This document shows positions 1 through 10,768 of a stretch of 64,000 bases of DNA, in pieces. The notes beneath the pieces were generated by a model. It was given only the letters and a program-made list of their open reading frames with translations. It ran no database searches and was not told where the DNA came from. The position numbers were made by a program, and so were the translations under genes. Numbering within the stretch: the stretch's first letter is position 1; the number at the start of each line of letters is the position of its first letter. The stretch spans positions 1,402,501 through 1,466,500 of the forward strand of contig NZ_JAJEJQ010000001.1 of the NCBI RefSeq assembly GCF_021390575.1, written 5' to 3'. The DNA comes from Paraburkholderia adhaesiva. Its GTDB lineage: Bacteria; Pseudomonadota; Gammaproteobacteria; Burkholderiales; Burkholderiaceae.

Positions 1-21
1 GCGAGACGACAGGCTGGATAA
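1..21 (+). CDS. 3' end of an upstream gene, probably histidyl-tRNA synthetase (partial)
   Basis: The first seven codons in frame 1 end with TAA at 19-21, which leaves about 20 bases before the next start. In Burkholderiales the gene just before yfgM-bamB-der is normally hisS, so this is probably its last codons. The identity rests on gene order alone, because six residues cannot identify a protein. Confidence 0.35.
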   Translation, partial: ARRQAG

Positions 22-42
22 AAGAGAAGGAATCGCTACGCG

Positions 43-672
43 ATGAGTTACCACGACGAACAGGAATCGATCGAGAGCTTCAAGGCATGGTGGGCGCAGT
101 GGGGGAATCTCACTACGTGGATCGTGCTGATCGCTCTGCTCGCGCTCGCCGCGTGGAACGGCTGGAACTTCTGGCAGCGCCGTCAGGCGGCAGAGGCGTC
201 GGTGCTGTACGACCAGGTGCAGCAGGCCGTGGGCGGAAACGACAAGGCGATGCTCACGCGCGTTGCGTCCGACATGGAAGACCGCTTCGGCGGCACCGCA
301 TACGCACAGATGACGGCCCTTGCCGTCGCGAAGGCGCTCTACACAGCGGGCGACACGACGGGCGCGAAGGCGCAGCTGCAATGGGCCGCCGACCACGCGA
401 AGGACGACGAATTCCGCCAGATCGCGAAGCTGCGTCTCGCGGCGTTGCTGCTTGACGAAAAGGCCTACGACCAGGGCCTCGCACTGATTCCGCAGCCCGA
501 TTCGGGTCCGTTCAAGGGTATCGTCGCGGACGGCCGCGGTGACCTGCTCGCCGCGCAGGGCAAGCGCGACGAAGCGCGCGCAGCCTACCAGCTCGCGCTC
601 GACACCTTGCCGAAGAGCGACACGTCCGGGCGTCAACTGATCCAGTTCAAGCTGGACGCGCTCGGCGGCTAA
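43..672 (+). CDS. yfgM: YfgM-family tetratricopeptide membrane protein
   Basis: A 209-residue protein with one membrane segment at about residues 23-42 after a short charged cytoplasmic N-terminus. The rest is a helical, alanine-rich periplasmic part typical of TPR-like repeats. YfgM proteins bind the SecYEG translocon and periplasmic chaperones and help pass proteins towards the envelope. An AGAAGGA ribosome-binding sequence lies just upstream of the ATG. It is followed 56 bases later by bamB, the usual partner, and the two are probably co-transcribed with the upstream synthetase gene. The length matches the family. Confidence 0.9.
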   Translation: MSYHDEQESIESFKAWWAQWGNLTTWIVLIALLALAAWNGWNFWQRRQAAEASVLYDQVQQAVGGNDKAMLTRVASDMEDRFGGTAYAQMTALAVAKALYTAGDTTGAKAQLQWAADHAKDDEFRQIAKLRLAALLLDEKAYDQGLALIPQPDSGPFKGIVADGRGDLLAAQGKRDEARAAYQLALDTLPKSDTSGRQLIQFKLDALGG

Positions 673-728
673 GGCGCACGCGCGCCGCGAATCTCACTAA
701 ACCAATACCATTCATGCTTCGCTCACCG

Positions 729-1874
729 ATGAATCTGCTGAAACGATACGTTGTGCCCACCGTCTGCGCGATGACGGTCCTTGCAATGGCGGCCTGCTCG
801 TCGACCAAGGACGAGCGCCGCGTGCCGGTGCCGCTCACCGAGTTCAAGCCGGTGCTCAACGTCCAGCAGGTGTGGAAGGCGAGCGTCGGCAAGGCCGGCC
901 GCTATCTCTTCGCGCCGGTTGCTGTCGGCGACGCCGTGTTTGCGGCGGGCGAGAACGGTTCGGTCGTGAAGATCGACGCGCAGACCGGCAAGGAAGTCTG
1001 GAGCACGAAGCTCAAGGGCGACCTGTCGGCCGGTGTGGGCAGTGACGGCAACTTCACCGCCGTCGGCGGCCTGAAGGGCGAGGTCTACGTGCTCGACGCC
1101 AATGGCAAGCTCTCGTGGCAAGCCACGGCGCCGGGCGAAATCATCTCGCCGCCGCTCGTCGGCAACGGGCTCGTGATCGTGCGCACCATCGACGGTCAGA
1201 TCGTCGCGTTCAACGCGCAGACCGGCGAACAGAAGTGGGCCTATCGCAACCGTGCCGTGCCGCTCAACCTGCGGGTTTCCGCGGGCATGACGTTCGCTGG
1301 CGACCAGGCCGTGCTCGCGGGCTTCCCGGGCGGCGGTTTCGCGGCGATCAACCTGCAGACGGGCGACGTGTTCTGGGAAACGCCGGTGTCCTATCCGAAG
1401 GGCGTGACGGAAGTTGAGCGTATCAACGATGTGAGCGGTCCGCCCACGCTCGTTGGCGCGACGACGTGCGCGGTCACGTTCCAGGGTCAACTGGGTTGCT
1501 TCGACGCGAATTCGGGTCGTCCGATGTGGACGAAGCCGTTCTCGAGCGTGAGCGGAATTGCCCAGAACGAGGACAGCGTGGTCGGCGCAGACGACTGGTC
1601 GGTTGTCCGCTCGTTCGGTGTATCGACGGGAACGCAGTCCTGGAGCACCGACAAGCTCAAGAGTCGCGACCTCAGCGTGCCGATGGTGCTCGGCCACGCG
1701 GTCGTGCTCGGCGACTTTGAGGGCTATGTGCATTTCCTGTCGCTTGACGACGGCAGTTTCGTGGCGCGTGTGAAGACCGACGGCAATCCGATCACGGCCG
1801 CTCCGGTTCTGGCCGGCAATACGCTCGTCGTCCAGACGAAGGGCGGCGGGCTGTACGGGCTGCGTCCGCAGTAA
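729..1874 (+). CDS. bamB: Outer-membrane assembly lipoprotein BamB
   Basis: BamB is a beta-propeller lipoprotein of the BAM complex that helps insert beta-barrel proteins into the outer membrane. From the ATG at 729 the protein has 381 residues, with a signal peptide ending in a lipobox (L-A-M-A-A-C, Cys at about 23). Repeated PQQ-like blades follow, such as DAQTGKEVW, NAQTGEQKW and NLQTGDVFW. An in-frame ATG at 714 would add five residues; neither start has a clear Shine-Dalgarno sequence, and 729 gives the more typical signal peptide. It sits between yfgM and der, the usual order. Confidence 0.95.
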   Translation: MNLLKRYVVPTVCAMTVLAMAACSSTKDERRVPVPLTEFKPVLNVQQVWKASVGKAGRYLFAPVAVGDAVFAAGENGSVVKIDAQTGKEVWSTKLKGDLSAGVGSDGNFTAVGGLKGEVYVLDANGKLSWQATAPGEIISPPLVGNGLVIVRTIDGQIVAFNAQTGEQKWAYRNRAVPLNLRVSAGMTFAGDQAVLAGFPGGGFAAINLQTGDVFWETPVSYPKGVTEVERINDVSGPPTLVGATTCAVTFQGQLGCFDANSGRPMWTKPFSSVSGIAQNEDSVVGADDWSVVRSFGVSTGTQSWSTDKLKSRDLSVPMVLGHAVVLGDFEGYVHFLSLDDGSFVARVKTDGNPITAAPVLAGNTLVVQTKGGGLYGLRPQ

Positions 1875-2257
1875 GCGCCATTCGACAACGACGCCGGGCC
1901 TGCGCAGCCAGGTGTTTCGAAGGGTAGTTGTCTACGCGTAGTGTTCGAGCCCCGGTCGAACCCTTCCCGCGCGGGTGGCGGGACGGCAAGACCGTGCGGT
2001 GCCCGATCCAGGCCGGCTCATGCCGGCCGCGCGCGTTTTTGAGCTCACGGGATGAAAGAGAGCGTCGGCCGCTCGTCTTTGGTCCATCCGTCTGCCCGAC
2101 GTGGGCTCAAGCCAGTGTGGCTGTGTGCTGCACGCGTCGCCCGGGCGTCGGGCGAAATTCGTGATAATTTGCAACTGACGCAACCCTGCAAACGCAGTGC
2201 GTTGCCGCGCAGTGCGCCGGACCACCGGGCGCCGCGCCTTACCGTAGAAAAGATCAG
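1875..2257. other. bamB-der intergenic region
   Basis: This 383-base gap contains no convincing gene; the open frames on either strand lack a start context or recognisable protein. It holds a likely terminator hairpin (2011-2040) and a possible promoter -10 element GATAAT at 2163-2168, about 90 bases before der, without a good -35 box. This suggests that der is transcribed separately from bamB. Confidence 0.5.
2011..2040 (+). terminator. Possible rho-independent terminator after bamB
   Basis: A perfect 7-bp stem (GGCCGGC with GCCGGCC, loop of four) is followed by a GC-rich stretch and then five T residues. The T-run is separated from the stem by about seven bases, so termination may be weak. 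Confidence 0.45.
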
Positions 2258-3595
2258 ATGAAACCCGTAATCGCCCTTGTTGGGCGCCCCAATGTGGGGA
2301 AATCCACGCTGTTCAACCGGCTTACGCGCTCGCGCGACGCGCTGGTGGCCGATCTGCCCGGCCTCACACGCGACCGCCACTACGGCGAGGGGCGCGTGGG
2401 CGATCGTCCCTACCTCGTGGTCGATACGGGCGGTTTCGAGCCCGTCGCGAAGGACGGCATCCTGCACGAGATGGCGCGTCAGACGCGCCAGGCGGTCGAA
2501 GAGGCGGACATCGTCGTGTTCATCTGTGACGGCCGCAACGGGCTTGCGCCGCAGGACAAACACATTGCCGACTATCTGCGCAAGACCGGCCGCCCGATCT
2601 ACCTCGTCGTCAACAAGGCCGAGGGCATGAAGTACAGCGCCGTTGCCGCTGACTTCTACGAGCTGGGCCTCGGCGACCCGCGTGCGATTTCGGCTGCTCA
2701 CGGTGACGGCGTGACGGAGATGATCAACGAGGCGCTCGACAAGGCCTACGCGGATCAGCCGGAAGAAACTGAAGAGGAGGCCGAAAAGCATGGCGTGAAG
2801 ATCGCGATCGTCGGGCGTCCGAACGTCGGCAAGTCGACGCTCGTGAACACGCTGCTCGGTGAAGACCGCGTGATCGCCTTCGACATGCCCGGCACCACGC
2901 GCGACTCGATCTATATCGACTTCGAGCGCGGCGGCAAGAAGTACACGCTCATCGACACGGCGGGTCTGCGTCGTCGCGGCAAGGTGTTCGAGGCCATCGA
3001 AAAGTTCTCGGTGGTGAAGACGCTGCAATCGATTTCGGACGCCAACGTCGTCATCCTGATGCTCGACGCGCAGCAGGAGATCTCCGATCAGGACGCGCAC
3101 ATCGCCGGTTTCGTCGTGGAGCAGGGCCGCGCGCTCGTGGTGGGCGTGAACAAGTGGGACGGTCTCGACGAGCACGCACGCGAGCGCATCAAGCACAACC
3201 TGCAGCGCAAGCTGAAGTTTCTCGAGTTCGCGAAGTTCCACTTCATCTCGGCGACGGAGAACTTCGGCATCGCCACGCTGATGCGCTCGGTGGATTCCGC
3301 TTATGCCGCTGCGATGGCCAAACTGCCCACGCCGCGCCTTACGCGGGCGCTGATCGAGGCTGTGGAGTTCCAGCAGCCGCGCCGTCGCGGCCCGGTTCGT
3401 CCGAAACTGCGCTACGCGCACCAGGGGGGACAGAACCCGCCCATCATCGTGATCCACGGTAATGCGCTCGACGCGGTCACGGAGACGTACAAGCGCTACC
3501 TGGAAAACCGCTTCCGGGAAACTTTCTCGCTGACCGGGACTCCATTGCGCATAGAGTTTCGTTCTTCGACGAACCCCTATACCGAGAAAAACTGA
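2258..3595 (+). CDS. der: Ribosome biogenesis GTPase Der (EngA)
   Basis: Der is a double-domain GTPase needed for 50S ribosomal subunit maturation. Two Walker A/G1 motifs are visible, GRPNVGKS at residues 9-16 and again near residue 185, each followed by DTGG or DTAG (G3) and NKxE/NKWD (G4) motifs. A KH-like C-terminal domain follows. At 445 residues the length is normal for the family. The ATG at 2258 is well placed before the first G1 motif. The gene is followed by hfq after 152 bases. Confidence 0.97.
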   Translation: MKPVIALVGRPNVGKSTLFNRLTRSRDALVADLPGLTRDRHYGEGRVGDRPYLVVDTGGFEPVAKDGILHEMARQTRQAVEEADIVVFICDGRNGLAPQDKHIADYLRKTGRPIYLVVNKAEGMKYSAVAADFYELGLGDPRAISAAHGDGVTEMINEALDKAYADQPEETEEEAEKHGVKIAIVGRPNVGKSTLVNTLLGEDRVIAFDMPGTTRDSIYIDFERGGKKYTLIDTAGLRRRGKVFEAIEKFSVVKTLQSISDANVVILMLDAQQEISDQDAHIAGFVVEQGRALVVGVNKWDGLDEHARERIKHNLQRKLKFLEFAKFHFISATENFGIATLMRSVDSAYAAAMAKLPTPRLTRALIEAVEFQQPRRRGPVRPKLRYAHQGGQNPPIIVIHGNALDAVTETYKRYLENRFRETFSLTGTPLRIEFRSSTNPYTEKN

Positions 3596-3666
3596 GCTGT
3601 GTACGTTGCCGCGCATGCCCGTCCTGGCCGGACGGCCATGAGCCTCGCGGCTGAACGAGAATCAGC

Positions 3667-3672
3667 TATAGT
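3667..3672 (+). promoter_or_regulatory. Possible -10 element upstream of hfq
   Basis: TATAGT lies 75 bases before the hfq start in the der-hfq gap. No good -35 box lies at the expected distance. The leader beyond it contains an A-rich stretch (seven A residues) close to the start codon, which is the type of sequence Hfq itself can bind, but autoregulation is only inferred. Confidence 0.3.
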
Positions 3673-3747
3673 GTAGCGATTGACGCCGGATTTCTTTTTC
3701 TTCGGCGCCAGTCCGAGTTAAACCTGCAAAAAAATACGGAGTTTGCT

Positions 3748-3984
3748 ATGAGCAACAAAGGGCAACTGTTACAAGACCCGTTTTTGAACGCGCTGCGCAA
3801 GGAGCACGTGCCTGTTTCGATCTACCTCGTCAACGGCATCAAGCTTCAGGGGAACATTGAATCGTTCGACCAGTACGTTGTGTTGCTCCGTAATACGGTT
3901 ACGCAGATGGTGTACAAGCACGCCATTTCCACGGTTGTTCCGGCCCGTCCGGTGAATTTCCACCCGGATCAGGAAGCGACCTGA
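3748..3984 (+). CDS. hfq: RNA chaperone Hfq
   Basis: Hfq is a hexameric Sm-like RNA chaperone that pairs small RNAs with mRNAs. The 78-residue protein contains the Sm1 region around residues 23-50 (ending in YVVLLRN) and the Sm2 signature YKHA at 56-59, which line the RNA-binding faces. The C-terminal tail is very short (ending HPDQEAT), as in other Burkholderia Hfq proteins. A CGGAG ribosome-binding sequence precedes the ATG. A strong terminator follows directly, so most hfq transcripts probably stop before hflX. Confidence 0.98.
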   Translation: MSNKGQLLQDPFLNALRKEHVPVSIYLVNGIKLQGNIESFDQYVVLLRNTVTQMVYKHAISTVVPARPVNFHPDQEAT

Positions 3985-3994
3985 CCCACGTTCC

Positions 3995-4044
3995 GGCCGG
4001 TCCGGTGCGCCTCTCAGGCGAACCGGACCGGCCGTTTTTATTTT
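3995..4044 (+). terminator. Rho-independent terminator between hfq and hflX
   Basis: A perfect 12-bp stem (GGCCGGTCCGGT at 3995-4006 with its complement at 4022-4033) encloses a second 5-bp inner stem (CGCCT/AGGCG). It is followed by a T-rich tract (GTTTTTATTTT). The likely TTG start of hflX at 4043 lies inside this tract, so hflX expression must depend on read-through or on an internal promoter. Confidence 0.9.
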
Positions 4045-5317
4045 GACATCCGCTAATTTGACCAACGCCGCACTTGTCGGCATCGATTTCGGCAAGACCG
4101 ATTTCGAAGCCAGCCTCGAAGAACTCAGTCTGCTCGCACGGAGTGCGGGCGCGCATCCCGCGGTTACGCTCACTGGCCGACGCTCCAGCCCCGACGCTGC
4201 CATGTTCATTGGCAGTGGCAAGGCCGATGAATTGCGTCTCGCATGTGAGGCGAACGACGTCGATATCGTCATCTTCAATCACGCTCTGTCACCTGGCCAG
4301 CAACGCAATCTGGAGCGAGCGCTGGATCGCCGCGTGGTGGATCGCACGAGCCTCATCCTCGATATTTTCGCGCAGCGCGCGCGTAGCCATGAAGGCAAGC
4401 TCCAGGTCGAGCTCGCGCAGCTCCAGTATCTCGCCACACGGCTCGTGCGCGCATGGACCCACCTCGAACGCCAGAAGGGCGGTATCGGTTTGCGCGGTCC
4501 CGGCGAAACACAGCTCGAAACCGACCGGCGGCTGATTGGCGAGCGCATCAAGATGCTGCAGGGGCGCCTTGCGAAGCTGCGCCGCCAGCACGGCACGCAG
4601 CGCCGCCAGCGCCAGCGCAACCAGACCATGTCGGTGTCGCTCGTCGGCTATACGAATGCGGGCAAGTCCACGCTCTTTAATGCGCTCACCAAGGCGCAGG
4701 CGTATGCCGCCGACCAGCTTTTCGCGACACTCGACACCACCTCGCGGCGCGTCTGGCTGGGCGGCGAGGTCGGGCAGATCGTGCTGTCGGACACCGTTGG
4801 CTTCATTCGCGAATTGCCGCACCAACTGGTTGCCGCGTTTCGGGCGACGCTTGAGGAAACCGTTCAAGCCGACCTGTTGCTGCATGTGGTCGATGCATCG
4901 AGCGCGGTGCGTCTCGACCAGATCGATCAGGTCAATGAGGTGTTGCATGACATCGGCGCGGACGCGATCCGGCAGGTGCTCGTGTTCAACAAGATCGATG
5001 CCGTGCCCGAACTGGCGGCCCGCGGCGGGACGGTCGAGCGGGACGAATATGGTAATATTTCGCGCGTCTTTTTGAGCGCGCGCACGGGCGTCGGACTGGA
5101 TGCGCTGCGTGCTGCCATCGCCGAAATCGCGACTGGCGAGCCGCTTGTCGGCGAGGCTCAGTCGTTAGGGCAAATGCGGCAAATGCAGCAACCGCAGCAA
5201 TCGGCGCAAGCGCCGCAAGCAGTGCAATCGCCCGCCGACGATTGGGACGCGGTACCCCATGAACTTCGCAGCGAATTTGAATCCGGTGGGGAACACGGCT
5301 CGGACCACGGCCACTGA
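4043..5317 (+). CDS. hflX: Ribosome-associated GTPase HflX
   Basis: HflX is a GTPase that binds and splits stalled or hibernating ribosomes. The 424-residue protein has the N-terminal HflX domain, with the glycine-rich GGIGLRGPGETQLETDRR segment, followed by a GTPase domain with G1 GYTNAGKS near residues 202-209 and DTVGFI as G3. Its C-terminal tail from about residue 374 is low-complexity and rich in Gln, Met and Ala. The best start is TTG at 4043 (an alternative TTG is at 4058). Both lie in or beside the hfq terminator and lack a good Shine-Dalgarno sequence, so the start is uncertain. Confidence 0.93.
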   Translation: MTSANLTNAALVGIDFGKTDFEASLEELSLLARSAGAHPAVTLTGRRSSPDAAMFIGSGKADELRLACEANDVDIVIFNHALSPGQQRNLERALDRRVVDRTSLILDIFAQRARSHEGKLQVELAQLQYLATRLVRAWTHLERQKGGIGLRGPGETQLETDRRLIGERIKMLQGRLAKLRRQHGTQRRQRQRNQTMSVSLVGYTNAGKSTLFNALTKAQAYAADQLFATLDTTSRRVWLGGEVGQIVLSDTVGFIRELPHQLVAAFRATLEETVQADLLLHVVDASSAVRLDQIDQVNEVLHDIGADAIRQVLVFNKIDAVPELAARGGTVERDEYGNISRVFLSARTGVGLDALRAAIAEIATGEPLVGEAQSLGQMRQMQQPQQSAQAPQAVQSPADDWDAVPHELRSEFESGGEHGSDHGH

Positions 5318-5427
5318 GCCACGTCCGGGGCCATTTGACCGGTGCGGCTACGTGCGCGGTACCGGGTACAGTACCGGGCGAAAGCCGCACGCATTGACCC
5401 GCTGTCTACTCTGGTGAACGAACTCAG

Positions 5428-6843
5428 GTGAACGATTACAACAAGCGGACTGGCTGGCAGCGCGTGCGCGCCATTCTCTCGTTGAACGACCCGCGTTGGG
5501 GTCGTGGCGACGGCAATGGCCAGCGTACGGACGAGCCGCGCCGCCCGCCGGGCAAGAACGGGAATAACGGCGGCGGGCAGGGCGACGGTCCTCCCGACCT
5601 CGACGAAATGTGGCGCGACTTCAATCGCCGCCTCTCGGCGTTGTTCGGCCGCAAGGGCAAGGGGCCAGGCGGCCTCGGTCCGCGCCCGGACAACGGTCAC
5701 GGTGCACGCGTCGGCGTCGGCATCGTGCTCGGTGTGCTCATCGCCATCTATCTGGGCAGCGGCGTTTTCGTGATCCCGGAAGGGCAAGCGGGCGTCGTGC
5801 TCCAGTTTGGGCAGTATCGTCAAACCGTCGGGCAGGGCGTCCATTGGCGCCTGCCGTTTCCGTTCCAGTCGCACGAAGTCGTCAACGTCGGTCTGGTCCG
5901 CTCCGTCGAGATCGGCCGCAACAATCTCGTGCGCCCGGCCAACGTGAGGGACGCGTCCGTACTCACGCGCGACGGCGACATTCTCGATTTGCGCTTCACT
6001 GTGCAGTACCAGGTAAAGCAGCCTACCGATTACCTGTTCCGCAGCGTCGACCCCGACCTCACTGTTACCCAGGCCGCCCAGTCGGCGGTGCGTACGGTGG
6101 CGGGTACGCACAGCACTCACGATCTGCTTTTCGCCGACCGCGAACCGGTCCGCGCGCAGCTCGCCGATACCATTCAGCACGCGCTCAACGACTACAAGAC
6201 CGGCCTCAACGTGACCGGCGTGACGATCCAGAGCGTGCAGGTACCCGACCAGGTGCAGGCAGCCTTCGACGACGTCACGCGTGCGCGTCATGACCGCGAG
6301 CGCGCGAAGCATGATGCACAGGCTTACGCCGACCAGTTGCTGCCGCGTGCACAGGCCGACGCCGCACACATGATCGAGGACGCCAAGGCGTACAGCGATC
6401 GCGTAGTGGCACAGGCGCAAGGCGATGCCCAGCGCTTCACGCGGGTCTACGAGCAATACGCGAAGGCACCGGCGGTGATCCGCCAGCGCATGTATATGGA
6501 GACCATGCAGCACATCTACTCGACTACGACGAAGGTGTTCGTCGACAGCAAGTCCGGCAGCAACGTGATCAATCTGCCGGCTGAGACCCTGGTCGAGTCG
6601 GCGCGCCAGCGCGCGGCAGCATCCGCGCCCGTGTCGGGCGTTCCGGGTGCGCCGGCCGCTGCAGCCGCGGGTTCCGAGGCCTCGGCCCCTGCCGCCGCGG
6701 GCGGTGGCGAGCCATCAGGCGCGGCGCAGCCTGGCGCAGCCGCGCCGGGTCAGTCGGCCAGCGAGCCGGCTGGGGCTGCGCGCGAGTCGTTCCGGTCGCG
6801 CGACGCGTTCCGCAGCCGCGGTCGCGAAAGCGACACGCAATAA
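5428..6843 (+). CDS. hflK: FtsH protease modulator HflK
   Basis: HflK pairs with HflC in a membrane complex that surrounds and restrains the FtsH protease. The 471-residue protein has a Gly/Asn/Pro-rich cytoplasmic N-terminus, one membrane segment at about residues 92-112, an SPFH/band-7 domain (about 112-290), a coiled region, and an Ala/Gly/Pro-rich tail from about residue 395. Translation starts at GTG 5428. A short upstream GTG at 5414 would stop after five codons, so it is not the start. hflC begins 12 bases after the stop, which implies co-translation. Confidence 0.95.
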   Translation: MNDYNKRTGWQRVRAILSLNDPRWGRGDGNGQRTDEPRRPPGKNGNNGGGQGDGPPDLDEMWRDFNRRLSALFGRKGKGPGGLGPRPDNGHGARVGVGIVLGVLIAIYLGSGVFVIPEGQAGVVLQFGQYRQTVGQGVHWRLPFPFQSHEVVNVGLVRSVEIGRNNLVRPANVRDASVLTRDGDILDLRFTVQYQVKQPTDYLFRSVDPDLTVTQAAQSAVRTVAGTHSTHDLLFADREPVRAQLADTIQHALNDYKTGLNVTGVTIQSVQVPDQVQAAFDDVTRARHDRERAKHDAQAYADQLLPRAQADAAHMIEDAKAYSDRVVAQAQGDAQRFTRVYEQYAKAPAVIRQRMYMETMQHIYSTTTKVFVDSKSGSNVINLPAETLVESARQRAAASAPVSGVPGAPAAAAAGSEASAPAAAGGGEPSGAAQPGAAAPGQSASEPAGAARESFRSRDAFRSRGRESDTQ

Positions 6844-6855
6844 CGGAGCGCACCC

Positions 6856-7761
6856 ATGAACCGAATCATTGCGCTTGTCGTCGTTGTCGTGGTCGCCGTG
6901 CTGGTTGCGTCGTCGTCGGTGTTCGTCGTCGATCCGCGTCACGTCGGCGTTGTTGCATCGTCGGGCGGCAGTCCGGCGACGCTCGCCGAACCCGGCATCC
7001 ACGTGAAACTGCCGCCGCCGTTCCAGACCGTGACGTTCATCGATACGCGCGTCCGGGCGATCGCCAGCCCGGATGCGGACCGCTATTCGACGTCCGACAA
7101 GACCGAACTGCTGGCGAGCCCCGTGATCCGCTATCGCGTCACGGACCCGCTCAAGCTTTTCACGGCGACGAAGGGTGACCCGCAGACGCTCGCGGACCGG
7201 CTTGCCTCGCTTTCGCGCGACGCGCTCGGCGACGCGTTCGCGAAGGTCACGCTGAATGACGCGCTCGCGAAGCAGGACACAATCGCGAGCGGCGCGCGCG
7301 ACGCGCTGCGCGAGGCGGCGACCCCGCTCGGTGTCGAGGTCATCGCCATCGAGTTCACGCGCCTCGACTTCCCGCCGGAACTTGCGGACACCGTCTACAA
7401 GCGCATGAGCGCCGCGCACGAGCAGGCCGCGGCCGACGAGCGCGCGCAGGGCGCCGCTGACGCACAGCAGATCAAGGACGATGCCGCTCGCAAGCAGCAG
7501 GGTGTGCTCGCAGACGCGAACAACCAGGCGCAGGTGATCAAGGGCGAGGGCGACGGCAAGGCTGCCGCCATCGCCGCCGAGGCGTTCGGGCGCGATCCGC
7601 AGTTCTATCAGTTCTACCAAAGCATGCTGGCGTATCGCGAAACGTTTAAGCCGGGCGATGTCGTCGTGGTCGATTCGTCGAGCGATTTCTTCCGCTTCAT
7701 GCGTGGTCCGAACGGCGAAGCAGCGTCGGTTACGGCTCCTGCCGCACCGCGCAGACACTGA
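6856..7761 (+). CDS. hflC: FtsH protease modulator HflC
   Basis: HflC is the partner of HflK in the SPFH-family complex that modulates FtsH and membrane protein turnover. The 301-residue protein has an N-terminal signal-anchor (about residues 4-24), then the prohibitin/SPFH domain and a long Ala/Gln-rich helical region (around residues 185-240). A GGAGCG ribosome-binding sequence sits in the short gap after hflK. The next gene encodes a small DUF2065 membrane protein, as in many Burkholderiales. Confidence 0.95.
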   Translation: MNRIIALVVVVVVAVLVASSSVFVVDPRHVGVVASSGGSPATLAEPGIHVKLPPPFQTVTFIDTRVRAIASPDADRYSTSDKTELLASPVIRYRVTDPLKLFTATKGDPQTLADRLASLSRDALGDAFAKVTLNDALAKQDTIASGARDALREAATPLGVEVIAIEFTRLDFPPELADTVYKRMSAAHEQAAADERAQGAADAQQIKDDAARKQQGVLADANNQAQVIKGEGDGKAAAIAAEAFGRDPQFYQFYQSMLAYRETFKPGDVVVVDSSSDFFRFMRGPNGEAASVTAPAAPRRH

Positions 7762-7813
7762 ATAACACGAGACGATTGAGACGCCGCGCCTCGCGCGCGG
7801 CATGTTCTTCTGC

Positions 7814-8005
7814 ATGGACATAGCTGGCTCCCTGTTGCTCGCGATCGCGCTGATGCTGATTATCGAGGGCATGTTTCCGTTTGTTTTCCCGACGGCATGG
7901 CGCGACACCTTCCGTAAAATTGCGGAACGGCCGCCGCACCATATCCGGATCGGCGGACTGATCGTGATGGGACTCGGACTCGTGCTCCTCATGCTCGCAA
8001 CCTGA
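7814..8005 (+). CDS. DUF2065 (YjeT-like) small inner-membrane protein
   Basis: A 63-residue protein from the ATG at 7814 (an in-frame ATG at 7802 would add MFFC). It has two hydrophobic membrane segments separated by a polar loop (about [17 protein letters not shown]). This pattern and the position between hflC and hisZ/purA match the YjeT/DUF2065 family, whose function is not established. Its place in the hfl operon suggests a link to membrane protein quality control, but that is inference. Confidence 0.8.
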   Translation: MDIAGSLLLAIALMLIIEGMFPFVFPTAWRDTFRKIAERPPHHIRIGGLIVMGLGLVLLMLAT

Positions 8006-8103
8006 TTGCAAACGAACGCACGCGCGGCCCGTCCGCGCGTTCCGGTTCCGCGGCCCGAGCGTTACGCCTCGCGCGCCGCCTTGATAGTGGTAGGACTCAA
8101 CCG

Positions 8104-9255
8104 ATGTCGACCTGGTTACTTCCCGAAAATATTGCCGACGTGCTGCCTTCCGAGGCGCGCAAGATCGAAGAGCTGCGCCGCCGGCTGCTGGATCGCTTCC
8201 GTGCGTACGGCTATGAGATGGTCATGCCGCCGCTGCTCGAGTATCTCGAATCGCTGCTCACGGGCAGCGGGGGCGATCTGAACCTGCGCACGTTCAAGCT
8301 CGTCGATCAGCTTTCGGGTCGCACGCTCGGCCTGCGCGCCGACATGACGCCGCAGGTCGCGCGCATCGACGCGCACCTGCTGAACCGTCAGGGCGTGACG
8401 CGCCTGTGCTACGCGGGCAACGTGCTGCATACGCGTCCGCGCGGCCTGCACGCCACGCGCGAGCAGATCCAGACCGGCGCTGAAATCTACGGTCATGCGG
8501 GGCTCGAAGCCGACCTCGAAATCCAGCAGTTGATGCTCGATGCACTGCGCCTCGCGGGGCTGGCAAAGGTGCGTCTCGACCTGTGCCACGCGGGCGTGCT
8601 CGCGGCGCTGATCGACGCTGATCCGGCGGCCGCCGCGCTCGGCGACGCGCTCTATGAAGCGCTCGCGTGCAAGGATGTGCCGGGTCTCGCTGAACTCACG
8701 GCGGAACTTGCGCCACAGACGCGCGACGCGTTGCGCGCGCTTCCGTCGCTCTATGGCGACGCGAGCGTGATCGACGAAGCGCGCAAGCGCCTGCCGGCGC
8801 TCCCGGGCATCGCTCGTGCGCTGGACGACCTCGCGTTCCTTGCCGGCGAGATCGAAGGCGCGGAGTTGATGATCGACCTCGCCGATCTGGGCGGCTACGC
8901 GTACCACACGGGTGTGATGTTCTCGGCCTACGTCGACGGCGTGCCGAACGCCGTTGCGCGCGGCGGCCGATACGACAAGGTGGGCCTGGCCTATGGCCGG
9001 GCACGCGCTGCGACGGGTTTCTCGCTCGATCTGCGTGAGGTGGCCCGCATTTCGCCGGTAGAGGCGCGCAGTAGCGCGATACTCGCGCCGTGGCGTCATG
9101 ACGAGGCGCTGTCCGCGGCCGTAGCGGCCCTGCGCGACGCGGGCGAGGTTGTGATCCAGGCGCTGCCGGGCCATGAGCACGATCTCGACGAATTCGCGTG
9201 CGACCGCGTTCTGGTCGAGCGCAATGGTGTGTGGACCGTCGAAACGCACGCCTGA
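8104..9255 (+). CDS. hisZ: ATP phosphoribosyltransferase regulatory subunit HisZ
   Basis: HisZ is a catalytically inactive homologue of histidyl-tRNA synthetase that joins short-form HisG to make the first enzyme of histidine synthesis, and mediates histidine feedback. The 383-residue protein shows class II synthetase-like elements: an N-terminal motif 2 region ([15 protein letters not shown]) and the conserved [19 protein letters not shown] segment. It lacks the C-terminal anticodon-binding domain of HisS. The presence of HisZ predicts a short HisG elsewhere in the genome. purA follows. Confidence 0.95.
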   Translation: MSTWLLPENIADVLPSEARKIEELRRRLLDRFRAYGYEMVMPPLLEYLESLLTGSGGDLNLRTFKLVDQLSGRTLGLRADMTPQVARIDAHLLNRQGVTRLCYAGNVLHTRPRGLHATREQIQTGAEIYGHAGLEADLEIQQLMLDALRLAGLAKVRLDLCHAGVLAALIDADPAAAALGDALYEALACKDVPGLAELTAELAPQTRDALRALPSLYGDASVIDEARKRLPALPGIARALDDLAFLAGEIEGAELMIDLADLGGYAYHTGVMFSAYVDGVPNAVARGGRYDKVGLAYGRARAATGFSLDLREVARISPVEARSSAILAPWRHDEALSAAVAALRDAGEVVIQALPGHEHDLDEFACDRVLVERNGVWTVETHA

Positions 9256-9399
9256 CAGCACCCGGGCGCGCCCGGGATACGTGTCCCCGGCGCGTTTTGT
9301 CGCGCATGCCGTTGAGTGCAAAGGAAATTTCCCGATAACGCGGGAAAAAAAGGCGGGCTTGCGCCCGAACCCAGGTAAAATACGTTTTTAACCAGGTAA

Positions 9400-10755
<1,356 letters not shown>

Positions 10756-10768
10756 GAGGGTGCACACC

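Noticed and set aside
2045..3616. Long open frame on the minus strand across der
   Set aside because: It mirrors the plus-strand der gene, whose motifs and length are unambiguous. GC-rich genomes give long antisense frames, and this one has no recognisable protein.
9261..9276. 16-bp palindrome CCCGGGCGCGCCCGGG in the hisZ-purA gap
   Set aside because: There is no T-tract after it, so it is not a terminator, and such GC palindromes are likely by chance in this genome.
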